In this document: piece by piece, positions 33,172 through 43,576 of the stretch
Layout of the letters: each line of letters opens with the position of its first letter
Numbering within the stretch: the stretch's first letter is position 1
NCBI RefSeq assembly: GCF_000502835.1
Contig: NZ_AYVL01000012.1
Coordinates: 66,609-130,608 of the forward strand
Length of the DNA: 64,000 nucleotides
Source of the DNA: Mesorhizobium sp. LSJC280B00
GTDB lineage: Bacteria; Pseudomonadota; Alphaproteobacteria; Rhizobiales; Rhizobiaceae
Direction: 5' to 3'
Notes under the pieces: generated by a model
Database searches by the model: none
Seen by the model: only the letters and a program-made list of their open reading frames with translations
What the model was told of the DNA's origin: nothing
Translations under genes and position numbers: made by a program

Positions 33172-34500
33172 ATGACCAATGTCGCCTTGACCGGGCTTGC
33201 CCGCGATCTTGCCAAGCGCGCCGCGGAAGGCCGCCCGGTGCGCATCGGCGTTATCGGTTCGGGCGAGATGGGCACCGACCTGGTGACGCAAGGCATGCTG
33301 ATGCCGGGCATTTCGGTTTGCGCGATCTCGACGCGCCGCCCGCATACGGCGCGTGAGGCCATCCGCATTGCTTATGGCGACCAGGCGATGGCAGCCGAAG
33401 CGGACAGCGCTTCGAAGGTCAGCCAGGCGATCGAAAGCGGCAAGATCGCCGTCACCTCGAACGAAATGCTGGTCACCAATCCGCTTATCGATGTCGTCAT
33501 CGATGCCACCGGCAAGCCCGGGGTCGCCGCCGATTTCGACCTGATGGCGATGCAGCACGGCAAGCACCTGGTGATGATGAATGTCGAGGCCGACGTTACC
33601 ATCGGCTGCTATCTAAAGCAGCAGGCCGACCGGCTCGGCGTCGTCTATTCGGTCGGCGCCGGCGACGAGCCGTCGAGCTGCATGGAGCTGATCGAGTTCG
33701 CCTCGGCGCTCGGCTACACCATCGTCTCCGCCGGCAAGGGCAAGAACAACCCTCTCAACCACGACGCCGTTCCCGACGACTACCGCGAGGAGGCGCTGCG
33801 CCGCAACATGAATCCGCGCATGCTGGTCGAGTTCGTCGACGGCTCGAAAACCATGGTCGAGATGTGCGCCATTGCCAACGCCACCGGGCTGGTGCCCGAC
33901 GTTCCCGGCATGCACGGCCCCAAGGCCGATCGCGACGAGCTGGTCAAGGTGCTGATCCCGCGCGAGCAGGGCGGCATTCTGTCGAAGAAGGGCGTCGTCG
34001 ACTACACCGTCGGCAAGGGCGTGGCGCCCGGTGTCTTCGTCATCGTCGAGGCGACGCATCCGCGCATCATCGAGCGCATGGACGATCTGCATATCGGCCA
34101 CGGTCCCTATTACAGCTTCTTCAGGCCCTACCATCTGACCTCGCTGGAAGTGCCGCTGACGGCCGCTCGCATCGCGCTTTACGGCAAGCCCGACATGGTG
34201 CCGCTGCCGCGGCCGGTGGCCGAGGTCTGCGCCGTGGCCAAGCGCGATCTGGCGGCAGGCGAGGTTTTCGATGCGATCGGCGAGACCTGCTACCGCTCCT
34301 GGACCATGACCGTCGAAGAAGCCCGCGCCCATCGCGCCGTGCCGGTCGGTCTGCTCGAAGGCGGCAAGGTGCTGAAACCGGTGAGGAAAGGCGAATTGCT
34401 CACCGCCGACAATGCCGCGCCCGACCCGACGACCAGGCTATTCGCCTTGCGCCGGCTGCAGGACGAGATGCTGTATGGGCGTGACGCTGTCGACCGGTGA
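33172..34500 (+). CDS. NAD(P)-dependent oxidoreductase, homoserine-dehydrogenase-like with SAF domain
   Basis: 442 residues from the ATG at 33172. A Rossmann start (VRIGVIGSGEMGTDLVTQGMLM), substrate region VVIDATGKPGVAADFDLMAMQHGKH and the EADVTIGCYLKQQADRLGVVYS stretch resemble homoserine dehydrogenase. The C-terminal 80 residues are a SAF domain (VAKRDLAAGEVFDAIGE; RKGELLTADNA). Proteins of this design act on sugar acids or related 2-oxo substrates in rhizobia; the exact reaction is unknown. Monocistronic by spacing. Confidence 0.78.
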   Translation: MTNVALTGLARDLAKRAAEGRPVRIGVIGSGEMGTDLVTQGMLMPGISVCAISTRRPHTAREAIRIAYGDQAMAAEADSASKVSQAIESGKIAVTSNEMLVTNPLIDVVIDATGKPGVAADFDLMAMQHGKHLVMMNVEADVTIGCYLKQQADRLGVVYSVGAGDEPSSCMELIEFASALGYTIVSAGKGKNNPLNHDAVPDDYREEALRRNMNPRMLVEFVDGSKTMVEMCAIANATGLVPDVPGMHGPKADRDELVKVLIPREQGGILSKKGVVDYTVGKGVAPGVFVIVEATHPRIIERMDDLHIGHGPYYSFFRPYHLTSLEVPLTAARIALYGKPDMVPLPRPVAEVCAVAKRDLAAGEVFDAIGETCYRSWTMTVEEARAHRAVPVGLLEGGKVLKPVRKGELLTADNAAPDPTTRLFALRRLQDEMLYGRDAVDR

Positions 34501-34586
34501 GCTGTCGCGGTGCCTTTGGCCGGGCCCACTGGCATTGTCATTACAACTCTCTATATTGTATTGACGATGAAGGCGGAGGCGATCAC

Positions 34587-34829
34587 ATGAATCTTCAGAT
34601 CAGGGACCCGCGCGCACGCGAACTGGCGCGAGAGCTTGCTGCCAAACGCAAGATTTCGATGACCGAAGCGGTCATCGAAGCGCTTGAATCCGAGTTGAAG
34701 CGGGAGAGCGGACGCATTCCCCTGGCTGAGCGGCTTGCTGCCATTGCCAACGACTTCAAGGCCAAGGCAGGCCAAGGTGGTCGGGCTGTGACGAAGGATG
34801 AGATCGATGAGATGTGGGGCCATTCCTGA
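34587..34829 (+). CDS. vapB: VapB-type antitoxin
   Basis: 80 residues from the ATG at 34587 behind AAGGCGGAGG. The ribbon-helix-helix-like start (MNLQIRDPRARELARELAAKRKI) and the MTEAVIEALESELKRE helix are the VapB pattern of the Rv0623 type. It binds and neutralises the VapC toxin encoded next and represses the pair. The stop TGA overlaps the toxin ATG by one base. A -10-like CTATAT at 34551 lies just upstream. Confidence 0.9.
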   Translation: MNLQIRDPRARELARELAAKRKISMTEAVIEALESELKRESGRIPLAERLAAIANDFKAKAGQGGRAVTKDEIDEMWGHS

Positions 34830-35221
34830 TGTTCATCGACACCTCCGTGGTTGTCGCGATTCTTTCAGGCGAAGAGGATGCCCGCGAGTTGAGTAACCGC
34901 ATTGAGGCAGCGCCCGCGAGGATAACTTCGGCGTTGGTGGTGCTTGAAGCGGCGATGCGGCTTTCGACGATGCTTGCCGTGCCGCCGGTTGTCGCCGGAG
35001 ATGCGATAGAGGCGTTTCTTCGCGAAGCCGAAATCGAAATTGTGCCGATCGACGCCAGCGATGCCAAGCTCGCGATCCAGGCGTTTTCAGACTACGGAAA
35101 GGGGCGCGGACATCCCGCCCAGCTCAACTTAGCCGACTGCCTTTCTTATGCCTGCGCAAAAAGTCATGGCTCCGCACTGCTCTACAAGGGCAACGACTTT
35201 TCGCATACCGACCTCGCGTAA
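34829..35221 (+). CDS. vapC: VapC-type PIN-domain toxin
   Basis: 130 residues from the ATG at 34829 (MFIDTSVVVAIL). PIN acidic residues are visible: Asp4 in FIDTS, Glu in LVVLEAAMRL, Asp in LNLADCLSYACAKSHG and Asp in LYKGNDFSHTDL. VapC toxins are Mg-dependent RNases that cut tRNA or rRNA. Overlaps vapB; the pair is complete and probably functional. Confidence 0.92.
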   Translation: MFIDTSVVVAILSGEEDARELSNRIEAAPARITSALVVLEAAMRLSTMLAVPPVVAGDAIEAFLREAEIEIVPIDASDAKLAIQAFSDYGKGRGHPAQLNLADCLSYACAKSHGSALLYKGNDFSHTDLA

Positions 35222-35235
35222 TCCGCAACCGGCTG

Positions 35236-36051
35236 TTACTTCCCCAGCTCTATCGACCGCAGCCGCGCCGCTTCCACCGCCTCGGTGAGCAGGCGCGTCA
35301 GCCGGTCCTCGCCCATCAGTACTGCAAGGGCCGCAGCCGTGGTGCCGTTGGGGCTGGTCACCTGCTGTCTGAGCACGCCCGGCTCCTCGCCGCTTTCGGC
35401 GGCCAGCGAGGCGGCGCCGTAGACCGTCTGCATTGCCAAGAGCTTGGCAGTCCTGGTCGGCAGGCCGGCCTTCTCGGCTGCCACCGTCAGCGCTTCGATG
35501 AAATGGAAGATATAAGCCGGCCCCGACCCGGAGACTGCCGTCACCGCGTCCATCAGGCCCTCGTCATCGATATCGGCCACTTGCCCGCCCGCCGAAAGCA
35601 GGTCGGCCACAAAACGCTTGGTGTCCTCGGAAACCAGCCTGTTGGAAAACACCACCATCATGCCCTTGCCGATTGCCGCCGGCGTGTTGGGCATGCAGCG
35701 CACGATCGGCGCGCGGTCGCCGAGAATGCCTTCGAACGTGGCGACCGGCGTCCCGGCGGCGATGCTGAGGAAAGTGGTTCGGCCATCGTTGAAGCGGATG
35801 TAGCCAGCCGTGACGTCGCGGATCACCTGTGGCTTGACCGCAAGGACGACGAGGGCCGGCACGGCGTTGGCCGGTATGGCGCCAGCATCCGCGCCGGCAG
35901 CGCAGCCCAGTGCTTCGGCACGCTTGCGCAACTCGGCATTGGGCTCGACCACGAACACCACCGCCGGAGCCAGCTTGCCGGCTTTCAGCCAGCCCGAGAG
36001 CATGGCGTAGCCCATATTGCCGCAACCGGCGAGAACAAGCCTGACCGTCAT
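35236..36051 (-). CDS. proC: pyrroline-5-carboxylate reductase
   Basis: 271 residues from the ATG at 36051 behind GGGAGG; a start at 36084 is less well placed. It reduces pyrroline-5-carboxylate to proline. The NAD(P) loop LAGCGNMGYAML, the VLAVKPQ segment, MPNTPAAIGKGM and the C-terminal signature SGSGPAYIFHFIEAL with VTSPNGTTAAAL are all in order. It converges with vapC, stop to stop, with 14 bp between. Confidence 0.96.
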   Translation of the reverse strand: MTVRLVLAGCGNMGYAMLSGWLKAGKLAPAVVFVVEPNAELRKRAEALGCAAGADAGAIPANAVPALVVLAVKPQVIRDVTAGYIRFNDGRTTFLSIAAGTPVATFEGILGDRAPIVRCMPNTPAAIGKGMMVVFSNRLVSEDTKRFVADLLSAGGQVADIDDEGLMDAVTAVSGSGPAYIFHFIEALTVAAEKAGLPTRTAKLLAMQTVYGAASLAAESGEEPGVLRQQVTSPNGTTAAALAVLMGEDRLTRLLTEAVEAARLRSIELGK

Positions 36052-36279
36052 CGAAAGCCTCCCATATTGAGATGGCTTCCCCATAGACGTTCGCGGCAGG
36101 GCGGGGAAGCCCTGTTGGGACCGTGATCAGGCGGAAACCCCGACCTTGCGGTTGGGATGCGTATGTAGTCGCGCAGCCGCGCGGCGACCAAATTAACCTT
36201 TTATTTCCTATGCCTGTTTAGCATCGCTTAACCAGTGGCGGTCGCTACGTCCCAGCCCGAGGGGAAGGCTCCAGAAACC

Positions 36280-37017
36280 ATGGCTTATAGGAAAAATCGT
36301 GAACACTGGAGGAACGAGCAGTCCTTGCTGTCGCTCGTCGAGGCGGTGCGCGGCGAGGACGAAGCATCGCTGGTTTTGCTAGAGGACCGCGCAGGCCCGT
36401 CATGGCGCGAGGATGCCGCCACACGCCATCGTCTTGCCCGCTCGCGCCGCGAAGCGTGTGCCAGTCCGATCCTGTTGGCAGCCGCCGGCATAAGCCAGCC
36501 CGATCCTGATGAGCCAAAGGCCGGCACCATACTGATGGAAGAGGCTGCAGCTGCCGATGGGTTTTTCGACCCCGCTGGCTCCCTTGGCGGCCCCGATGCC
36601 GGTTCCGCCGATCACGCAGCATACCGGGCAGCGCCGCCTCCCGCTCAGCCGGTCGAGGTCGCGCGTACCAAACGTCCTGGTCCGATCGGTGCCGTGTTGT
36701 CGGCGCTGAGCCGGCTCATGCCTGGCAGAGCGCCGGAGGAGATGGCGTCCGGTGAGACTTCCGCCGCGACAAATTCCACCGCAGCGATGCCACCTGCGTT
36801 CCACCCGCAGCCGCTCTATGCCGGTCGGGCACCTTATCCGCAGCAACCCACGCCGCCGCATTCGGCCCATACTCAGGCCTGGTCGAGGAAGGCAAATCAG
36901 GCCTCGGAAGCCGCCGATCAGCAAAGCCAGATCGAGGAAATCCGCGCCAGCCTGCGCGAATTCCGCGAGGTCGTTCGCGAGCTCACCGAAAACCGCGCGC
37001 GCCGCCGCTATTTCTGA
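36280..37017 (+). CDS. hypothetical protein, disordered with C-terminal coiled coil
   Basis: 245 residues from the ATG at 36280 behind GAGGGGAAGG; a GTG at 36235 is the longer option. Charged N-terminus ([28 protein letters not shown]), a Pro/Ala/Ser-rich middle (residues 90-190) and a short C-terminal coiled coil ([28 protein letters not shown]). No known domain. Likely cytosolic scaffold or regulator; divergent to proC. Confidence 0.6.
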   Translation: MAYRKNREHWRNEQSLLSLVEAVRGEDEASLVLLEDRAGPSWREDAATRHRLARSRREACASPILLAAAGISQPDPDEPKAGTILMEEAAAADGFFDPAGSLGGPDAGSADHAAYRAAPPPAQPVEVARTKRPGPIGAVLSALSRLMPGRAPEEMASGETSAATNSTAAMPPAFHPQPLYAGRAPYPQQPTPPHSAHTQAWSRKANQASEAADQQSQIEEIRASLREFREVVRELTENRARRRYF

Positions 37018-37225
37018 GCGTCGAATAAAACATGCCGGTTTCGAGTTAACGGCATGGGACGGCGCATTGACGGGATTGCCCGGCTCGATTTTCGTGAAAA
37101 TGCCGCGCTGCATGTCCGCCCGCAGCGCATGGTTCTGGGCAACGGCCTGCATAAAAGATATCTGGAGCGCGCCGCATGGATGTTTTAACGCGGCAGGCTT
37201 ACGCGATAGGCGTCGAGGGTGGTTC

Positions 37226-38125
37226 ATGGCTGAGTTGATTGACGGAAAAAGCGTCGCCGAAGACGTGGTGCGGCGGGTCAAGGCCCTGACCGCCGAACTG
37301 GCGGAAAAGGGCGGACGGCAGCCCGGTCTCGCCGTGGTCATCGTCGGCGAGGATCCGGCGAGCCAGGTCTATGTCGCCTCCAAATCCCGCACCGCCAAGG
37401 AATGCGGCTTCCATTCGGTTCAGCACACGCTGCCGGCCGAAACCTCCGAGCCGGACCTGTTGAAGATCATCGGCCAGCTCAACGCCGATCCGGCCATCAA
37501 CGGCATCCTCGTGCAGCTTCCGCTTCCCGGCCATATCGATTCCGGCAAGATCATCCAGACCATCGCGCCGGAGAAGGATGTCGACGGCTTCCACTTCATC
37601 AATGTCGGCAAGCTCGGCACCGGCGAACTCGAGACCGCCTTCGTGCCTTGCACGCCGGCCGGCTCGATGCTGCTGATCGAACGCGTGCGCGGCAAGGACC
37701 TGTCCGGTCTCAATGCGGTCGTCGTCGGGCGTTCGAACATCGTCGGCAAACCGATGGCCAATCTTCTGCTTGCCGCCAACTGCACCGTCACCATCGCACA
37801 CAGCCGGACCAGGGACCTGCCGGCGCTTGCCCGCACCGCCGATATTCTGGTCGCCGCCGTCGGCCGGTCTGAAATGGTCCGCGGCGACTGGGTCAAGCCT
37901 GGCGCCACTGTCATCGATGTCGGCATCAACCGCGTCGCCGCACCTGAAAAGGGCGAAGGCAAGACGCGCCTCGTCGGCGACGTCGCCTTTGCCGAAGCAG
38001 CGAAGGCGGCCGGCGCCATCACGCCGGTGCCTGGCGGCGTCGGACCGATGACCATTGCCATGCTGATGGCCAACACGCTAGCTTCCGCCTATCTCGCAGC
38101 CGGATTGAAACGGCCTTCCTTCTGA
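37226..38125 (+). CDS. folD: methylenetetrahydrofolate dehydrogenase/cyclohydrolase
   Basis: 299 residues from the ATG at 37226 ([14 protein letters not shown]). It interconverts 5,10-methylene- and 10-formyl-THF in one-carbon metabolism. Family marks: [22 protein letters not shown] with the catalytic Tyr and Lys, [45 protein letters not shown] and the late [17 protein letters not shown]. Confidence 0.97.
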   Translation: MAELIDGKSVAEDVVRRVKALTAELAEKGGRQPGLAVVIVGEDPASQVYVASKSRTAKECGFHSVQHTLPAETSEPDLLKIIGQLNADPAINGILVQLPLPGHIDSGKIIQTIAPEKDVDGFHFINVGKLGTGELETAFVPCTPAGSMLLIERVRGKDLSGLNAVVVGRSNIVGKPMANLLLAANCTVTIAHSRTRDLPALARTADILVAAVGRSEMVRGDWVKPGATVIDVGINRVAAPEKGEGKTRLVGDVAFAEAAKAAGAITPVPGGVGPMTIAMLMANTLASAYLAAGLKRPSF

Positions 38126-38141
38126 CCAGAAAGCAGCGTCC

Positions 38142-39140
38142 TTGCCGAACCTCACTGTTCCCTTAGAACGGCCGGTCACCAATGATCCCGTTCAGGGCGG
38201 GCGGCAGTTCGGGTTTCTGTTGGTCGACAAGTTCTCCATGTTCTCGCTGGCCGCGGCAATCGACACGTTCCGGTCGGCGAACCGGCTGCTCGGCCGCGAT
38301 TTCTATGGCTGGACTACGGTGTCGGCCGACGGCGACGCCGTCATGGCGTCCAACGGCCTGCCGCTCAAGATCGACTACGCGGTTGCCGATCTGCCGCCGG
38401 TCGATATCCTGTTCGTCTCGGTCGGGCTGACGACGGAATTTCCCGGCAAGAGCAAGGTGCTGGCAGCGCTGCGCAGTTGGGGCCGGCGCGGCAATGCGCT
38501 CGGCGCGCTTTCGGTCGGTTCCTATTTGCTTGCCGAAGCAGGCCAGCTCGATGGCTATCGCTGCACCATCCATTGGGAAAACCGCGCCGGCTTCCTCGAA
38601 CGCTTTCCGGACATCAACTGCACCGGCAACGTCTTCGAGATCGACCGCAAGCGCTACACCTGCGCCGGCGGCACCACATCGATCGACCTGATGCTGGAGA
38701 TCGTGCGCGGTGATTTCGGCTCGAGCCTCGCCAATGGCGTCGCCAACCAGTTCCAGCATGAGCGCATCCGCTCGGCCGGGGACCGCCAGCGCGTCGGCCC
38801 GGAACGCGACCTGACCGGCAAGTCGGAGAAGCTGCGCCGCATCGTCGAGCTGATGGCCGACCATCTCGACGAGCCGCTGTCGGCGGTGCAGCTCGCCAAG
38901 TCGGCGGGCCTGTCGGTGCGCCAGGTCGAGCGCCTGTTCCTGCGCCATCTCAGTGTGACGCCCGGGCGCTATTATATGCGGCTCAGGCTCGAGCGGGCGC
39001 GCGAATTGCTGCGCCAGACCAACATGCCGATCCTCGACGTGGCAATCGCCACCGGCTTCACCTCGCATTCCTATTTTGCCCAGAGCTACCGGCTGCAATT
39101 CGGCCGGCCGCCTTCCGAGGAACGCCGCACGGCCTATTGA
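38142..39140 (+). CDS. GlxA-type transcriptional regulator (DJ-1/PfpI plus AraC HTH)
   Basis: 332 residues. The N-terminal DJ-1/PfpI-like domain (FGFLLVDKFSMFSLAAAIDTFRSANRL; GALSVGSYLLAEAG) has Ser-Val-Gly where catalytic relatives have a Cys. The C-terminal double HTH is clear (EPLSAVQLAKSAGLSVRQVERLF; LDVAIATGFTSHSYFAQSYRLQFGRPP). Regulators of this kind respond to amines such as glycine betaine or arginine. TTG at 38142 is assumed as start. Located 16 bp after folD. Confidence 0.88.
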   Translation: MPNLTVPLERPVTNDPVQGGRQFGFLLVDKFSMFSLAAAIDTFRSANRLLGRDFYGWTTVSADGDAVMASNGLPLKIDYAVADLPPVDILFVSVGLTTEFPGKSKVLAALRSWGRRGNALGALSVGSYLLAEAGQLDGYRCTIHWENRAGFLERFPDINCTGNVFEIDRKRYTCAGGTTSIDLMLEIVRGDFGSSLANGVANQFQHERIRSAGDRQRVGPERDLTGKSEKLRRIVELMADHLDEPLSAVQLAKSAGLSVRQVERLFLRHLSVTPGRYYMRLRLERARELLRQTNMPILDVAIATGFTSHSYFAQSYRLQFGRPPSEERRTAY

Positions 39141-39252
39141 GGGTTTGGCAGAGAGGCGACGCAGCTTCGTACTCCGTCCGGGCTTGTGTCGCGACCCGGC
39201 GTCAAATAGCTTTCCGGCGCCGAGCGGCGGCGACTGACGGGGGAGATTTTTG

Positions 39253-40920
39253 ATGGCGGGATTTGTGCAGAGCGTCGCTGCGGCGGCCCTGTTGCTGCGG
39301 ACGACGGGGTTCGGCTTCGCCGCCGATCGCGTCATCGTCATTCTCGATGCCTCCGGCTCGATGTGGGCGCAGATCGACGGCAAGCCCAAGCTCGAAATCG
39401 CCCGTCAATCACTGCGGAACGTGCTGCAATCGGTCCCGGCCGAGGAGGAAATAGGCTTCATGGCCTATGGCCATCGCGAGAAGGCCAGTTGCGACGACAT
39501 CGAACTCATCGTGCCACCGCAGGCAGGCTCGGCAAGTGCGATCTCAGCCGCGGCCGACAGCTTGAAATTTCAGGGCAAGACGCCGCTGACCGCTGCGGTC
39601 AAGCAAGCGGCGGAAGCATTGAAATACACCGAGGACAAGGCGACGGTCGTTCTCATCACCGATGGCATCGAGACATGTAGCGGCGATCCCTGTGCGCTCG
39701 GCAAGGAACTGGAGGCTGCTGGCGTCGACTTCACCGTCAATGTCGTCGGCTTCGGCCTGACGGCGGCCGAGGGCAAGCAGGTCGGTTGCCTCGCCGACAA
39801 TACCGGCGGCAAATATATCGAAGCGTCGGATGAAAACGCATTGCAGGACGCCCTCGTCGAGACCGTTGCGCCTCCGCCACCCGCCCCTGAACCGATTCCC
39901 GCCCCGCAGCCTGCTCCCCAGCCGGCGCCCGCCCAGCCGGCGGAGTCCAATTTCGTGCCCACCGTCGTGCTTGCCGAGGGTGGCGATCCCGTCACCGACG
40001 GCAACGCCTGGGAGATCTACAAGGCGAATTCCGACGGCACGCGCGGCGATCCCGTCACCACCGAATATGGCACCTACAAGGGCAATCTGGAGCCGGGCGA
40101 CTATATCGTCGTCGCGCGTGCCGGCGAGGCCAGGGCCGAACAGAAGATCAAGATAGAGCCTGGCCAGGTCGCCAAACCGCACTTCAACCTGAATGCCGGC
40201 ACGCTGGTCATCCACCCGCGGCCAAGCGAAGGAGCGGACGTTGATGACGGCGCGGCTGTCGTAATCGGCTATCCCGGCGTCGACACCCCGCCGACCTATT
40301 ACGGTGACACCAAAGTCGTGCTGCCGGCCGGTGACCAGAAGGTGACGGTCACGATCGGCCAGGGCATGGTTATCGAGACGATCCCGCTTGCCGCCGGCAG
40401 GGTCATCGACAAGGACATCATCGTCGGCGTCGGGAGTATCGTCGCCAACGCCTATTATGCTGCCGGCGGCGACAAGGCCGAGGGTTCGGGCGTCGGCTTC
40501 AAAGTGCTCCAGGCGAAAAAGAACGTCGACGGAACCAGGCAGGAGGTGACTTATGCCTACGGTCCGGACAGCAAGTTCGATCTGCCGCCCGACGATTATG
40601 TAATGGTCGCGACGGTCGACCTTGCGGTGGCCGAGCAGCCGTTCAGCGTCAAGGTTGGCGACCATCAGGATCTGAAGATCGCGATGAACGCCGGCATGCT
40701 GACGATAACCGCGCCAGGGGCCTCGAAGATCGAGATATTCGAGGCCAGGAAGGCCATCGACGGAACCCGCAAGTCGGTCGGCTACGCCTACGACCAGAAG
40801 TATCAAGCCACCCTGTCGGCCGGCGACTACGCGGTGGTTTCGGAGAAATCGGACAACAGCTCGAGGGAAGGCACGGTAACGGTCAGGGCCGGCGCGCGAG
40901 CCGAGCTGACCGTTCAGTAG
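39253..40920 (+). CDS. exported von Willebrand factor A domain protein with repeated beta modules
   Basis: 555 residues from the ATG at 39253 behind GGGGGAGA. Signal peptide (residues 1-23), then a VWA domain with intact MIDAS ([28 protein letters not shown]) to about residue 205. A Pro-rich linker ([13 protein letters not shown]) leads to three or four similar beta modules, each with a GDY/DDY-(I/V)(V/M) strand and KI-x-PGQ-type end, reminiscent of carboxypeptidase-regulatory or PEGA folds. Likely a periplasmic or envelope adhesin-like protein. Confidence 0.78.
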   Translation: MAGFVQSVAAAALLLRTTGFGFAADRVIVILDASGSMWAQIDGKPKLEIARQSLRNVLQSVPAEEEIGFMAYGHREKASCDDIELIVPPQAGSASAISAAADSLKFQGKTPLTAAVKQAAEALKYTEDKATVVLITDGIETCSGDPCALGKELEAAGVDFTVNVVGFGLTAAEGKQVGCLADNTGGKYIEASDENALQDALVETVAPPPPAPEPIPAPQPAPQPAPAQPAESNFVPTVVLAEGGDPVTDGNAWEIYKANSDGTRGDPVTTEYGTYKGNLEPGDYIVVARAGEARAEQKIKIEPGQVAKPHFNLNAGTLVIHPRPSEGADVDDGAAVVIGYPGVDTPPTYYGDTKVVLPAGDQKVTVTIGQGMVIETIPLAAGRVIDKDIIVGVGSIVANAYYAAGGDKAEGSGVGFKVLQAKKNVDGTRQEVTYAYGPDSKFDLPPDDYVMVATVDLAVAEQPFSVKVGDHQDLKIAMNAGMLTITAPGASKIEIFEARKAIDGTRKSVGYAYDQKYQATLSAGDYAVVSEKSDNSSREGTVTVRAGARAELTVQ

Positions 40921-40929
40921 ATCTAAGGG

Positions 40930-40950
40930 AGAGCGGCCACCAGCCGCTCT
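40930..40950. terminator. hairpin between convergent VWA and edd genes
   Basis: AGAGCGGC pairs with GCCGCTCT around CACCA. It lies 10 bp after the VWA stop and 16 bp before the edd stop, and so may end both transcripts. Confidence 0.6.
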
Positions 40951-40965
40951 TCCATGGTCGAAAAG

Positions 40966-42789
40966 TCATGCCGTACCGAAGGCGCTGGCGCCATGGTCGG
41001 CGCGTCCCACCAACTGCCGGAACCCGGCGAAAAGCTCGCGGCCGAAGCCGAATTCATTGCCTATGAGGTCGCTGTCCGCGGGGCGGCGCAGTGCGAAATC
41101 GCCGGCTGGCACCAGTACCTCCAGCGTCCCGGCCTCGGCGTCGAGCCTGATGATATCGCCGTCATGGATCCTGGCGATAGGCCCGTCCTCCGCCGCTTCC
41201 GGCGTCACGTGGATCGCCGCTGGCACCTTGCCTGAAGCGCCCGACATGCGGCCGTCGGTGACCAACGCCACATGCTGGCCGCGGTCCTGCAGGATGCCGA
41301 GCACGGTGGTCAGCCTGTGCAATTCCGGCATGCCGTTGGCCTTCGGTCCCTGGAACCGAATGACGGCGATGAAGTCGCCGGTCAGCGACCCCGCCTTGAA
41401 CGCCTCGTTCAGGCCTTGCTGGCTGTCGAACACCTTGGCCGGCGCCTCGATGACGCGCCGCTCCGGCTTGACCGCCGATGTCTTGATGACGGCGTGGCCG
41501 AGATTGCCCGAAAGCACTTTCAGACCGCCGCTCGGCTGGAACGCCTTCTTGAACGGCGCCAGCACCTTCTCGTCCCCGCTCTCGCGCGGCGAAGCCTCGC
41601 GCACGACGCCGCCGTCCGCACCGAGCTTGGCCTCGACCGCGTAGGGGCGCAGCCCTTCGCCCCACACCGTCTGCACATCCTCGTGCAGGATGCCTGCGTC
41701 GAGCAGTTCGCGGATCAGGAAGCCGAGCCCGCCGGCGGCGTGGAAGTGGTTCACATCGGCAAGGCCGTTCGGATAGACTCGCGCCAGCAGCGGCACGGCT
41801 TCCGAGATGTCGGAAATATCCTGCCAGGTAGTGGCGATGCCGGCCGCCGCTGCCATGGCGATCAGGTGGATGGTGTGGTTGGTCGAACCGCCGGTGGCGT
41901 GCAGGCCGACGATGCCGTTGACGATCGAGCGCTCGTCGATCATCCGTCCGACCGGCGTGTAGGCGTTGCCGAGCGCGGTGATCGCCAGCGCCCGCTTCGT
42001 CGCTTCCCTGGTCAGCGCGTCGCGCAGCGGCGTGCCGGGATTGACGAAGGAAGCGCCAGGCGTGTGCAGGCCCATGATCTCCATCAGCATCTGGTTGGAA
42101 TTGGCGGTACCGTAGAAAGTGCAGGTTCCCGGCCCGTGATAGGATTTTGATTCGGCTTCGAGCAGTTCGGCCCGCCCGGCCTTGCCCTCGGCATAGAGCT
42201 GGCGGATCTTGGCCTTTTCGTCGTTCGGAATGCCGGTCGTCATGGGCCCGGCCGGGATGAAGACCGCCGGCAGATGGCCGAAGGTCAGCGCCGCGATCAC
42301 CAGCCCGGGCACGATTTTGTCGCAGACGCCGAGATAGACGGCGGCATCGAACATGTTGTGCGACAGGCCGATTGCCGCGGCCATGGCGATCACGTCGCGC
42401 GAGAACAGCGACAGCTCCATTCCGGGCTGGCCCTGGGTGACGCCGTCACACATCGCCGGCACGCCGCCGGCCACCTGGGCGATGCCGCCGGCCTCGCGCG
42501 CCGCATCCTTGATCAGCGCCGGAAACGTCTCGAAAGGCTGATGTGCCGACAGCATATCGTTATAGGAGGTGATAATGCCGAGATTCGGCACCCGGTCCCC
42601 GCCAAGCGCTACCTTTTCGGAAGGGCTGCAGACGGCAAAGCCATGGGCCAGGTTGCCGCAGGACAGCACGGCCCGGTTGGCGGTGCGGTTCGAGGCTTCG
42701 GCGATGCGGCCGAGATAGGCCTCGCGACCGGGCTTGGAGCGCTCACGGATGCGCTGGGTGATGGCTTCGATATCGCGTCTTGCGGTCAT
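40966..42789 (-). CDS. edd: 6-phosphogluconate dehydratase
   Basis: 607 residues from the ATG at 42789 behind GAAAGGA. IlvD/Edd family Fe-S dehydratase that turns 6-phosphogluconate into KDPG, the first Entner-Doudoroff step. Cluster ligands are recognisable in MCDGVTQG and [12 protein letters not shown] regions, with [33 protein letters not shown] (in two parts) near the end. Third gene in a zwf-pgl-edd string; no eda is seen nearby. Confidence 0.95.
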   Translation of the reverse strand: MTARRDIEAITQRIRERSKPGREAYLGRIAEASNRTANRAVLSCGNLAHGFAVCSPSEKVALGGDRVPNLGIITSYNDMLSAHQPFETFPALIKDAAREAGGIAQVAGGVPAMCDGVTQGQPGMELSLFSRDVIAMAAAIGLSHNMFDAAVYLGVCDKIVPGLVIAALTFGHLPAVFIPAGPMTTGIPNDEKAKIRQLYAEGKAGRAELLEAESKSYHGPGTCTFYGTANSNQMLMEIMGLHTPGASFVNPGTPLRDALTREATKRALAITALGNAYTPVGRMIDERSIVNGIVGLHATGGSTNHTIHLIAMAAAAGIATTWQDISDISEAVPLLARVYPNGLADVNHFHAAGGLGFLIRELLDAGILHEDVQTVWGEGLRPYAVEAKLGADGGVVREASPRESGDEKVLAPFKKAFQPSGGLKVLSGNLGHAVIKTSAVKPERRVIEAPAKVFDSQQGLNEAFKAGSLTGDFIAVIRFQGPKANGMPELHRLTTVLGILQDRGQHVALVTDGRMSGASGKVPAAIHVTPEAAEDGPIARIHDGDIIRLDAEAGTLEVLVPAGDFALRRPADSDLIGNEFGFGRELFAGFRQLVGRADHGASAFGTA

Positions 42790-42862
42790 GGCGGTCGGTC
42801 CTTTCAGGCGAGGTCCCGCAAACACCTTCCGGCTATTGCCGGGACCTGCAGCCAAGTTGAGA

Positions 42863-43576
42863 TCAGGGTGCCCAGAAAACCTCTACGGGCTTTTGAGTGG
42901 CATCGAGCACGGCGCGAATGGGCTTTCGTGCTCCAGTTCCAAGCGCGGCCTCGAATGCGGTGCGTTTTTCCGCGCCCTCGATATGCAGCGCGATGAAGGC
43001 GGCATTGATGATCCGCGCCAGTGATAGCGTCAGCCGTGGCTCGCCGGCGCTTGCCGCGTGAACCGGAAGCACGATCTTTTGCGACGACGGATCGAGCAAT
43101 CTTGCCAGGTTGTCGGCATCCGGAAAGAACGAGGCGGTGTGGCCATCAGTTCCCATGCCGAGCACAACAACGTCGAGTGGCCAGGGCAGCACTTGCAGCG
43201 CCTCACTGTCGGAGACCGCTGCACCCTCGATCGTTGCCGCGGCGTGGTAGAGCGGCACGAAATTCGCGGCGGCGGCCGCGTTCTGCAGCAGGTTGGCGGC
43301 AACCAGGCCGGCATTGGAGCGCGGCGATGAGGGCGGCACGAAGCGCTCGTCGACCAATGTTATCGTCACCTTTTCCCAGGCGATCGGAACGGTCGAAAGC
43401 GCCGCGAAGAATTTCGCCGGCGTCGTGCCGCCCGAGACCGCAAGCAGCGCCATGCCGCGCTCGGCGATCGCCTTTGAGAGACGGCCGGCGACGTGGCCGG
43501 CAAGCGCTGTCGCCAACTCCTGGCGTCCGGCAAATTCGTGCCAGTTGTAGGCGCCGCCTAATTGCTCTCGTGCCAT
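42863..43576 (-). CDS. pgl: 6-phosphogluconolactonase
   Basis: 237 residues from the ATG at 43576, overlapping the zwf stop by 19 bp. It hydrolyses 6-phosphogluconolactone. SOL/DevB marks: [54 protein letters not shown]. The ORF extends to 43699 but that part lies inside zwf. Confidence 0.94.
   Translation of the reverse strand: MAREQLGGAYNWHEFAGRQELATALAGHVAGRLSKAIAERGMALLAVSGGTTPAKFFAALSTVPIAWEKVTITLVDERFVPPSSPRSNAGLVAANLLQNAAAAANFVPLYHAAATIEGAAVSDSEALQVLPWPLDVVVLGMGTDGHTASFFPDADNLARLLDPSSQKIVLPVHAASAGEPRLTLSLARIINAAFIALHIEGAEKRTAFEAALGTGARKPIRAVLDATQKPVEVFWAP

Noticed and set aside
36400..37341. 313-codon minus-strand frame opposite the hypothetical at 36280 and folD
   Set aside because: It extends into folD in antisense and shows no family pattern.
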